This document shows, piece after piece, positions 52,712 through 62,400 of a stretch of 64,000 bases of DNA (the first letter of the stretch is position 1; every line of letters begins with the position of its first letter). The stretch comes from JAGNHN01 sp964590645 (GTDB lineage Bacteria > Bacteroidota > Bacteroidia > Bacteroidales > JAGNHN01), in contig CAZPYJ010000009.1 of assembly GCA_964590645.1 (NCBI GenBank), forward strand, positions 62,001 through 126,000, written 5' to 3'. Under the pieces are notes generated by a model. The model saw only the letters and a list, made by a program, of their open reading frames with translations, did not search any database and was not told the origin of the DNA. The position numbers and the translations under genes are program-made.

Positions 52712-53800
52712 CTAGCATCCACCTTCCACCGTGATCTTTTCCTCGCTTATTCCGGAAGGCTCTGCTGCCTTTTGATCCTCCTCTCCACGGATGAGCGGCA
52801 GGTTTTGAATCAGATCCTCCGTGAATGTCCGTGAAGGCCTGGGCTCTGTCTTAGCCATTACCTCGTGGATGAAACCGTTGGCGCCATAGGCCAGGGACCG
52901 GGCATCGTAGCCCAACATACGGAGATATGCCGCAACAAAGGTGCTGTGTTGCCCCGAATAACAATAAACAACCACGGGTTTATCCAGGGGTAAGGTGTTC
53001 AGGTACTGATCCCGTCCCAGCGATTGCTTAGGCGTATATTGAATGGCGCCGGGAAGGTGTCCGTTGCTATAATACTTCTCCTCCGGCCAATAGCATATCG
53101 TATAATAAGAATCCGGACTCTTAAGCAATTCGGAGATGGTAATGATATAATCTTCAAGAGGCAACTGCAGTATTTCCGTGGCCCTTTCCATCGCAATGTC
53201 AAATCCATTATTGCTGTTGCTTGCCAAGCTTGGATAAGCTCCGGCGGGATGCCTGGGATAGCCTGTGGTATCCATTATTCCTACCATAAAATTTCCCACA
53301 CTCGAAAGCCAGTATTCTTCGGCAATAGCTTTGTCCCAACCACTCATCCCAAATCGCATCGCAAATACATTGTCATATCCCAGCAAACGCAATACTCCGC
53401 TTACATAGCCCGAGATGTTCAAATCATAACAAACCAGGAAAATATGCGAAAACTGAGCAGCTTGAATGCTTTCCTTAAAGTATGTTAATACCTGACTGGC
53501 ATCAAGGTTTACAGCGTGCTCAATATGGGCTTCCTGAAAATCCCCGGGTTTTCTCAGGTCGATGATATGTATATTCTCTTCTCGCATCGAATATACGACC
53601 CGGGCATCCATAATGGAAGGAACCTTGTCGCTGTTAATATACTGACCGTTTTCCTCAAACCAGCTTAGCAATTCCTGGCTTGGATCTTTTTCATTCCCCG
53701 GGGCTTCCCCGGATGGACCACTGTTACTGCAGGCCAGTAGAAGAAAGAGGCCGGTCAGGATGGTGAAATGCACGATAGCCCATATTCTGATTCGTTGCAT
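52712..53800 (-). CDS. Double-rhodanese lipoprotein with C-terminal Gly-Gly-Cys
   Basis: 362 residues. A lipoprotein signal (FTILTGLFLLLACSN) anchors it outside the cytoplasm. Rhodanese domain 1 (about 65-165) has a Cys in VCYDLNISG. Domain 2 (about 205-310) keeps a normal loop VVYCYSGQHSTF with the catalytic Cys. Hence at least one active sulfurtransferase site faces the periplasm. The protein ends in ISEEKITVEGGC. It sits between the cytochrome b gene (12 bp upstream) and the small transporter half, which suggests delivery of sulfane sulfur to or from the transporter. Confidence 0.88.
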   Translation of the reverse strand: MQRIRIWAIVHFTILTGLFLLLACSNSGPSGEAPGNEKDPSQELLSWFEENGQYINSDKVPSIMDARVVYSMREENIHIIDLRKPGDFQEAHIEHAVNLDASQVLTYFKESIQAAQFSHIFLVCYDLNISGYVSGVLRLLGYDNVFAMRFGMSGWDKAIAEEYWLSSVGNFMVGIMDTTGYPRHPAGAYPSLASNSNNGFDIAMERATEILQLPLEDYIITISELLKSPDSYYTICYWPEEKYYSNGHLPGAIQYTPKQSLGRDQYLNTLPLDKPVVVYCYSGQHSTFVAAYLRMLGYDARSLAYGANGFIHEVMAKTEPRPSRTFTEDLIQNLPLIRGEEDQKAAEPSGISEEKITVEGGC

Positions 53801-53812
53801 AGTGGAAATGGA

Positions 53813-54499
53813 TTATAAGGATTGGTTTTGTGTCGTCTCTTGCACCTGCACTTCAGGTGTATTGTTTTTTTCCCCTTCCTCTCCTTCTTCCTCCAGTTCT
53901 TCCCATCCGGTGATCATTGCTTTCAGGTTGGAGGTAATGGTATGTCCTGTGGTGGTAAGGTAAAGGTGTGCGATAAGAAATGCAATGAGCATAAATGCCC
54001 CCAGGGTATGTGCGATGGCTACGATTTCCAGGCTGTCGACGCCGGTGGCTTTAATGGTTCCGCCTTCCTCATAGCGATAAAAGAAGTAGAGCAGTCCCGT
54101 GACGACCATTCCGGGGATAATCAACACTTTCAACCCAAGGTACACCAGCCTTTGCAAAGGATTCAACTTGCTGAGGAGGGTTTTTTTTGTGGGGTGGGGT
54201 GCATTGCGGAAGATACCGAAAATGTAGAACTCCGCCTGGGCTTTGAGGTTCTGTGTGGTGGGGAGGTATTGCTTCCATTCCCCTGTGGTAAAATGCCAGA
54301 AGATGGCAAATACGATCAGCACGATGAACCCCCAGGCTGCTTTGTTGTGTAGGTCTACGGCAAGTTCAAAGCCCATCAGGCTGTAAGTGCTGTGAATTTC
54401 AAAACCCGTGATCGCCAGAAAGATAATCAGGAAGGCTTGTGTCCAATGCCAGAAACGCTCGAACCCCTTATATACGTATGCTTTGACCCTTGTTTCCAT
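53813..54499 (-). CDS. Cytochrome b/b6-domain (b561-like) membrane protein
   Basis: 228 residues with four membrane helices and heme-ligand candidates on them: FWHWTQAF, DLHNKAAWG, IFWHFTTG, IAHTLGAF and AHLYLTTTGH. This is the Ni/Fe-hydrogenase/formate-dehydrogenase-type cytochrome b family, which passes electrons between the quinone pool and a periplasmic partner. The acidic C-terminal tail (EELEEEGEEGE) is probably cytoplasmic. It is 14 bp downstream of the octaheme gene, whose product it most likely serves as quinol-side electron donor. Confidence 0.87.
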   Translation of the reverse strand: METRVKAYVYKGFERFWHWTQAFLIIFLAITGFEIHSTYSLMGFELAVDLHNKAAWGFIVLIVFAIFWHFTTGEWKQYLPTTQNLKAQAEFYIFGIFRNAPHPTKKTLLSKLNPLQRLVYLGLKVLIIPGMVVTGLLYFFYRYEEGGTIKATGVDSLEIVAIAHTLGAFMLIAFLIAHLYLTTTGHTITSNLKAMITGWEELEEEGEEGEKNNTPEVQVQETTQNQSL

Positions 54500-54513
54500 A
54501 TTCTTGGTTTTGG

Positions 54514-56106
54514 CTATTTTGTTTCCTGGGTTTTTCTGTTCCCCACAACAATTCTGATTGCAGCGTGGACCACTACGCCCAGGATGGATAAGATGATCAA
54601 CAGTACGCCCAGTGTTTCAACACTGGCGTTGTAATCCCGGCCCGGCATATAGAAGTCGGTGAGATTATCAAGCCTCCCATCTGCTCTGGTATGGCAATCT
54701 TTGCATTGCAATGATTGGCTCGAAAGAGACACCATATGGTTGATGGGTAAATACATTTCAGTCTCGATAAAATCGTGTTTTCCACTATAGGGCAATTCAA
54801 GGTATTCCATCCCGGTACGCAAAGAGGCCTCCCAGTCCAGATCCACCCATAATGCCCCTTTATTGGCTTCTTTATCCCAAAGCTTGGGCTGAATGATCGT
54901 CAGATTCTCGGTGTCGTATGGTTGCTTACCCCTGTGTACCTTAACCGGATATATCTTGCTGTTGATGTCGCGAAATGAACCAAACAGGGTGTTGATTCTG
55001 AGAGGCGGGTTTTCCGGATCTATCTTTTCGGTGATCAGGTGATGGTCGGCAGTGCCGTTAAACCAAAGGTATTCAGGGCTCACATTCCGCCTCCAGCTGA
55101 AATCTCCTTTAATGGAGGTATAGAGTTCATTTCCCAGGCTATCCAACTCCTGGTATGGCAAACCTTCTTTTCTTTGGGTAGCGGTGGACCAGTCCCACGA
55201 CATTTTGGTGGCATTCACCTTGGCATATACCGGAATGTGGCAGGTTTGGCAGGCTACTTTATAGGTGTGCTCATTGAGCTTTTTGCTGCTATGGGGTACG
55301 CTGCCGTGGCATTGTTCACAGGTTGCCCTTTGTGTATTTGACGAAGAGACCCCGTAGTACCTTCCTAACATCTGGTGATTCTCAGCAGTGTGGCAGGCTA
55401 CGCATTGCATATTCATTCCGTCCACACCCATATGGACATCGATGCTGCGATCGGCTGTAAGCAGAGCCATTTCCAGGTCTCCGTGTTTCACGTTGTTGCC
55501 TCCACCCCCGTGAAAGTGGCAATACCCGCAATTGTTACTCTTGGGCAGGCCGACATTGGCCACAATCGTGCGGTAGTCAGGGGCATCAGAACCACCGGGA
55601 GGGTAGCCCGCACCTCCTCTGGCTTTCTCATAGGTGCCTGTATTGTCGTGGCAAACCAGGCAATCAATATTGTACTCATTGGTAAAGTCAAAGTGCTTGT
55701 CTTTCCATCCGTACCCGATATGACAACGGTTGCAGGTGCCTTCGTTGGAAGCTATGCCGGTACAGAAATTATTAATCAGACTTTTCTTTCCAAGATAGGT
55801 CACCCCTTTTCCAGGGATGTAGGCCTCACGTTCCCAGTTCCAGTGGGCATTGCCCAGGACTTCTTTTCCTCTTTCTGTATGGCACGACAAGCAGGCGGCC
55901 GTAACCAGGTGCGGATTGTTGAAGTCTTGTTGCAGTATGGTATGCTTGCCGTGATCGACTCCGGATTGATGTTCCGTGGCATATTGTTCCTTTAATAAAG
56001 CCAGGCGGGTATGATCCACACTTGCTTCCCGCAGCACTAAAGTGATGAGTACCAGGGGAGCCACAATAGCAAGGAAGAAGGTAACGATAGACCTGAGATT
56101 CTGCAT
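54514..56106 (-). CDS. Tetrathionate reductase family octaheme c-type cytochrome, membrane anchored
   Basis: 530 residues with exactly eight CXXCH heme sites: CLSCH, CNRCH, CLVCH, CGYCH, CVACH, CEQCH, CQTCH and CKDCH. The stretch NNFCTGIASNEGTCNRCHIG followed by GWKDKHFDF is typical of the octaheme tetrathionate reductase (OTR) family. Shewanella OTR reduces tetrathionate, nitrite and hydroxylamine in vitro. An N-terminal helix (SIVTFFLAIVAPLVLITLVL) and a C-terminal helix (LGVLLIILSILGVVVHAAI) tether it to the inner membrane with the hemes outside. First gene of the operon; a -7 box is at 56128-56135. Confidence 0.92.
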   Translation of the reverse strand: MQNLRSIVTFFLAIVAPLVLITLVLREASVDHTRLALLKEQYATEHQSGVDHGKHTILQQDFNNPHLVTAACLSCHTERGKEVLGNAHWNWEREAYIPGKGVTYLGKKSLINNFCTGIASNEGTCNRCHIGYGWKDKHFDFTNEYNIDCLVCHDNTGTYEKARGGAGYPPGGSDAPDYRTIVANVGLPKSNNCGYCHFHGGGGNNVKHGDLEMALLTADRSIDVHMGVDGMNMQCVACHTAENHQMLGRYYGVSSSNTQRATCEQCHGSVPHSSKKLNEHTYKVACQTCHIPVYAKVNATKMSWDWSTATQRKEGLPYQELDSLGNELYTSIKGDFSWRRNVSPEYLWFNGTADHHLITEKIDPENPPLRINTLFGSFRDINSKIYPVKVHRGKQPYDTENLTIIQPKLWDKEANKGALWVDLDWEASLRTGMEYLELPYSGKHDFIETEMYLPINHMVSLSSQSLQCKDCHTRADGRLDNLTDFYMPGRDYNASVETLGVLLIILSILGVVVHAAIRIVVGNRKTQETK

Positions 56107-56488
56107 AATGCCATACTTTTTGAGTCACAAATTTAAATAGTTAATTGTATAACAGCATTGTTTTTTCAGTAACAGTTTTAATGATGGAAATACGGCATTA
56201 TTCAAAATGGCCTGACTCGGGTTTCCGTAAAGCAAAGACAAGAATCCAGGTGGATGTGTGGCCTGGCGGAGGAAAGCGGGCTTGTGGGTTTTTCTTAATC
56301 GTTTTGCAAAAGTGTTTGGAATATATTGCCTTTTTAAATATTTTAGCTTCGCATACAGTAACTCGCCGCTCGCAATCCTGGTTTTTACCATAACATAAGG
56401 GTTTTGATCCCTCTGGCAGGACGGCTTAATTCGTCCAAGGTATTCAGCAACTAAAATTACCCCAGATACCTGCTTAAAACATACTGTT
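56107..56488. other. Divergent intergenic region
   Basis: 382 bp, AT-rich, no convincing gene. It holds the -7 box of the octaheme operon and must hold the promoter of the giant T9SS gene, for which no TAnnTTTG is seen. Small open frames on both strands lack family features. Confidence 0.6.
56128..56135 (-). promoter_or_regulatory. Bacteroidota -7 box for the sulfur operon
   Basis: Minus-strand TAAATTTG matches TAnnTTTG, 22 nt before the octaheme cytochrome ATG at 56106. No -33 TTG at 19 nt. Confidence 0.5.
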
Positions 56489-59400
56489 ATGAAGATCATT
56501 GCTCTTTCCCACTGGAAGGGGTGGGGATGTATTTCCCCTCTCCTGGCCTGTTTGATGATGTGCAGTCAATTGCAAGCTCAGATTCCGGTGACCATCGGCA
56601 CAGCCTCCACTTTGAATGATGCCTACTCTTACCCTTCAGTTTACGGAAATTCTTACTGGGGTGCACGACATCAGATATTAATACCGGCTACAGAACTCCT
56701 TGCTGCAGGTATGGTGCCCGGTCGAATAATGTCTGTCGGATTTGATGTGGTTCAAGCTATGAATAATACGCTTTCAGGATTTCAAATAAAAATGAAGCAT
56801 ACCAACGAGAGCAGTTTGAACTATTGGCATTCCGGTTTGCAAACTGTCTATACCTCAAATGCCTTTACGGATGTTGCCGGCTGGAATCTGCATCCATTGG
56901 ATAGTTCTTTTTCCTGGGATGGTGTGAGCAGCCTGATCATCGAGAGCTGTTTTAATAATGACTTTTACCAGGACAATCCTTCAATGAACCAGACTGAGAC
57001 CACATACCCCTCCTGTCTGGCCTTTTTTGAGGATGGCGTTATGAGTGTCTGTGCGGGCATACCAGGCTGGCACGAAACCTATTACCAGCGTCCGGATATA
57101 CGCTTTATCCTGGAGAGTCCCTATCCTGTTGAGTTGGCCCTTCTGGATGTGGTTGAGCCCCGGACCCAATGTGGTATGGGAGCCAATCAGCCGCTAAGCC
57201 TCCAGGTGGCGAATTATGGCACTCAGGCACAATCCGGCTTTACCCTGGGATTTTCCGCAGACAGTGGCTTGACCTACATTACTGAAATCGTTAACACCCT
57301 GATTCAGCCCGGCGATACACTCCTCTATACCTTCTCATCCGGTCCGGATCTTTCTCTCGAGCAAACCTATCATTGTGTGGCTTATGTAAATATGCCCGGA
57401 GATGCATATCCTATGGATGATACCCTGTCGGGGCTGCGTATAGTGCATATTCCTACTATCTCCGGTTTTCCCTATTTTGAAGACTTTGAAACTTCTGATG
57501 GCTCCTGGATGGTGGGTGGAAACAATGCCAGCTGGGAATTGGGCTCCCCTTCCGGATATGGCATAAGCCAGGCAGCATCCGGGACAAGAAGTTGGGTAAC
57601 CAATTTATATGGCAACTATAACGATAATGAGGCGAGCTGGGTGGTAAGCCCCTGTTTTGATTTTTCCGGCCTGTCAAACCTGCGCATCGCCTTCCATTAT
57701 TTCTGTGCTACAGTGGATGGGGGAGACGGAGCAGCATTGCAGTATCAGACGAATGGTGTCGATTGGATGCACCTGGGCAGCACATCCTATCCCACTGAAC
57801 CAGAGGGGTGGTACCAGTCGGAGGATATTGAAGGCCTGGCCTTTTCCGGAAGCCAGGATGGCTGGGTTTATACGAATGGATGGGACAGTACGGTTTTTAT
57901 GGCTCCTTTCCTGGGAGGAGAATCTCAGGTAAGATTTCGCTTTGTTTTTGGTACAAATCAGTGGGACAACTGGGATGACGGATTTGGCTTTGATGCCTTT
58001 TCCATATCTCAACCTCCTGATATGACCTTTGACTCCTGCCTTGCTGTTCAAAAAGATACATCCTTCACGTCCCAGGGGCGTAAGAATCAGGAAATTCTTC
58101 AGCTGAAAGTCATTACAAGCTCATCAACGAATCCCCTTGAGGTAAGCCGCATTGATCTGTCGACGGCAGGGAGCACCGATGTGGCCGATATCAACCGGGC
58201 CAGGGTGTTTTTTACAGGCGCAGATTCGGTTTTCTCAGATAGTATCTGCTTTGGATCTGTACTCACTCCTTCAGGTGCTTTCTCTGTAAACGGGGTGCAA
58301 TCATTGGCAGAAGGAACAAATTACTTCTGGCTGACCTATGATATCACAGCTGCCGCCATACCCGGCAATGCGGTGGATGGGCAGTTCCTGGGAATGATGA
58401 TTGATGATACATTCTGCCTGCCCGCTGTGAGTGATCCGCCAGGAAAGCGGATCATCCTCGAGGCACTGGCAGGAAACTATACGATCAGCCTGCACGATTC
58501 CACTGCCGACTACGCCGGCTTTGCCTCCGCCATTGCAGATCTGACATTGAGAGGCATAGTAGGAGCGGTCACAATGCTGGTCGACTCAGGAACTTATGAA
58601 GAACAGCTTGAAATCACAGATATCTATGGTGCCAGCCCTTCCAGCCCACTCCTTTTTCGAAGTGCAGGAGGAGACAGCAGCAAGGTGATCCTTCAGTTTG
58701 GAGCAACACAGTCTGCAGAGAATTATGTGCTTTCGCTTTATGCCTGCCAAAGCATCCACTTCGAAGAGCTGACTTTCGTTGCAACGGGCTCGTCCTATGC
58801 CCGGATTATGCACATCAAAGGGGCAACAGACAGCATTTCTTTTGTTCACTGTCATTTCATCGGTCCTCAAACTTCAGGGACAGACTGGTCCAATCACAAA
58901 GCCCTCATACTGGCCGACGGGGCTAAGGCCAATCACAGGATCGAAGTGCAGGGATGCCGGCTGGAAGGCGGAACGGCAGGAACGGTATTGCGTGCTTCAG
59001 CAGGCGGTGATGGATGCAGGATCATTGGTAATGTCTTTGAAGGACAGACCCATCGTGCGCTTTATTTTCAGCGCCAAACAAGTCTTGAAGTGCAGAGAAA
59101 CACCATCACAAGCGATGCACTGCCTATAGCGGGTGCATCGCTGGAATTATGGCAATGCGAAGGCGAACTATTGATTGGGGAGAATGTGCTTCAAATCAAT
59201 TCTCCCGATTATGCCAGTGCCATCGGAATGCATAGCTGCATTGGAGACAGCCTGCACAGGGTGGTATTACGGAATAATTTTATCTGTATGAATTCGTCCG
59301 CCAACGTGAATGGGATATCCATTTCCATTAGCACCGGTGCCGACCTTTTGCACAACACCATTCTTCTGAGTGGGGATCACCCTGCATCAAACTGTGTGGC

Positions 59401-62400
59401 TCTGCAGAATTCAAATCACGATCTAAGGCTAATCAATAATATCCTGAGCAATGAAGCCGGAGGCACAGCGATGTCGGTACATCCGGATACAGACGAATTG
59501 CTGATGGATTACAATGTTTTGTATTCTTCTGGGAATACACTGATTAAAGAAGACAATCAGCTGTTTCAGTATTTGCCTGACTGGTCTGTTCATTCCGGAA
59601 TGGATGTCCATTCCGTGAACACAAATCCCTGGATCACGTATTGTCAAAATGAGATTTATACCGGAGAGCTGGACGGGATTGCTTACCCTCTGGCGGAAGT
59701 AGCCTTTGATATTCACGGTATAGCGCGTGATACATTAAACCCTGACCCCGGATGTCTGGAGTTTACTCCTGAAACCATCGAAACAGCTCTTTCTGCGCTT
59801 GTTTCTCCGGTTTCGTCCTGTGGACTTGGTATGGAAGCAGTGATGATCCGGGTTCAAAACATCGGTGCAGATCCTATTGCAGGCTTGCTGGAAGCAGGCT
59901 TTGCCAACGAAGACTCAAGTGTGATGGTTTTGGATACCTTTCACATTGCCTTACCCCCCCTGGCTACCGTGGATCTTTTATTTGACACTCTGCTCGACCT
60001 GGGGCTGAGCATTCAGGATACAAACTATCTGATCAGGGCTTACGCAAGATTTCCCGGCGACCAACATCCGGAAAACGATACACTGGAAGTTTTGATCAGG
60101 GCATTATACCTGCCGCCTCCGCCCTCTTCCCAGGATGTGATGATCAACGGGGGAGAGCAGGCAGATCTATTCGCTTCTTCCAGTCACCTGATCTATTGGT
60201 ACGAAAGTGATACTTCGGAGTCGGATATCGCAAGCGGGGGGTATTTCAAAACGCCCGTGCTGTTTGATTCCACCTCCTATTTTGTGGCATCATCAGGCGG
60301 CAGTAAATATGACTTCACCACTACCTATGCAGGCACAGTGAACAGTGAGGGGATGATGGTTGATGTCCGGAATCATTCAATGGAAACCCTTCGCCTCGAC
60401 AGTCTGGGGGTTCATCTGCGGGGAAGTGGCCAATACCCCGTGGATGTGTATTACAAAGAAGGAAGTTATTCGGGTTCGACGACCCTGCCAGATGACTGGA
60501 TTTACCTTGGCCAGAAAACAGTAAACGGTGTCGGACTGGGCAATCCATCCATCATTAAAATGGATGGCCTGGTCTTGCAGCCCGAAAGCAATTATGCATT
60601 TTATGTGCATAGCAGCAATTCTGATCTGAGAACCGCCTATGGTTCTTCCACCTACGAGAACGAGCATCTGCAGACCATACGTGCTTCGAGTCTGGTCTGG
60701 CCCTTTGGTTATTCTTACAGCAACAGAAAATGGAACGGAAGCTTCTATTATTCCATCTCTAACAGCTGCTTCAGTGATCGAACGGAGGTCAGGGTGGATG
60801 TTATGGGAAGCCCGCTGCTGCAGTTGTCTGATTCCTGTATCGACTTCGATACTGTAATGTTGGGAGAAGTAAAGACATCCATTCTTAGCATCAGCAATGT
60901 GGGAGATTATACCCTCATCATCGACAGTATTACCGCTGAATCTAGTCAGGTAATAGTAAACCCGGAATGGCTGAGGGTGTATCCGGGTATGCCCCAGGAC
61001 GTTTCGGTTTCCTTCATCCCTCTGGTTACAGGCCTTTTCCAAAGCGAATTGGTGCTGCACAGCAATGCAGGGAAAGATACGGTATGCCTGACAGCAGTGA
61101 GCAGCAGTGCTGTAGTTGCAGGAGTTAATCCGGCATCATTCCAGGCCGAAATATACCAGTGCAATGATTCAGTCTTTCGCAACCTTATCATACAGAACCT
61201 GGGTGCCGGTTTCCTTTCCTTTTCTTTCTATGGTAATTATGGATTCAATACTGATGAGATCAGCGAGATCACATTTGTCAATCCCGGGGCAACAATGATG
61301 CATACTTTCAGCAATTTGCCTGTGCATTCCGACTCATTATGCATCACTATTGTCCTGGACGGCGATTATGAGCACAGCTCGGAGTATGCAGACCTTTTCA
61401 TTGAAGGCGTTTACATTGCTCGATTGAACCCGTCGCAAATACAAAGTGCGCATACTTTTTGTTATGGCAGCGCACAATTGGAAAGCTGGCTCTCCGATGG
61501 AGCGCTGACTGTGAGCCTGGAAAATAATTCATTGGTGGATCCGGGAACGGGGGCAGATCAAAGCCGCGTGCATATTCAGATGCCTGGTGTGGAGTGGCTA
61601 AAACTCAGCCAGGATACCGGCTTGGTCGCCGGGGGAGATTCAATCGTGTTAGGGGTGCGATTCGACGGGCAGGGAATGATGGCAGGCCTGTACCACGATA
61701 CCCTGCGCCTCAGGACCAACGATCCGCTGCTGGCGGCGATAAATATACCCTGCTCCTTCAGGGTGAATGGAACTCCTGATTTATTGATTCCTGACGACAG
61801 TCTTGTATTTGACCCGACTATGGCCGGCCAATCCTCTGTGGGTGCATTCTCGATAGAAAATACAGGTTGCGATACACTCTTTGTCAGTGATATTGTTTGC
61901 GGAACCTCCTTTTTTACCCCCGCAATCTCTCAATTGATGCTGCCACCGGGCCAGGGAACGAACATAACGCTGAGTTTCTCGCCTGACCAGCAAGGCCATT
62001 TTTCAGATACGGTCTTTATCTTTTCGAACAGTGCCAGCCAGTTTGTATTACTTGCGGGTACAGCAACCTCTTTGCCGGGTATTGCATTGAGCCCCACATC
62101 GTTTGAGCACATCCTTGCGTGTGAGACTGAGGTGCAGGACAGCCTTCTCATTATGAATCAGGGAGATATTGCCCTCTCCGTTTCCATCTTGGTTTCAGGG
62201 GGGGCAGGCTTTGTATTACCGGATGTGCTTACTGATTCCATTCTTCCAGGGGATACTGCGCTGGTTTTCGTATCATTTGTAAGGGAAAACCTGGGTCCGG
62301 GGACATATTATCAAACCCTCAGTGTTTCTAGCAACGACCCGGCAAACCCGCTACTGGAGCTAAGCTGTGCCTTGACCATTCTCTATCCATATCCACATAT

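Noticed and set aside
50216..53800. Selenocysteine at the C-terminal positions
   Set aside because: The final codons are ordinary TGT or TGC followed by TAG or TAA; no UGA is read through.
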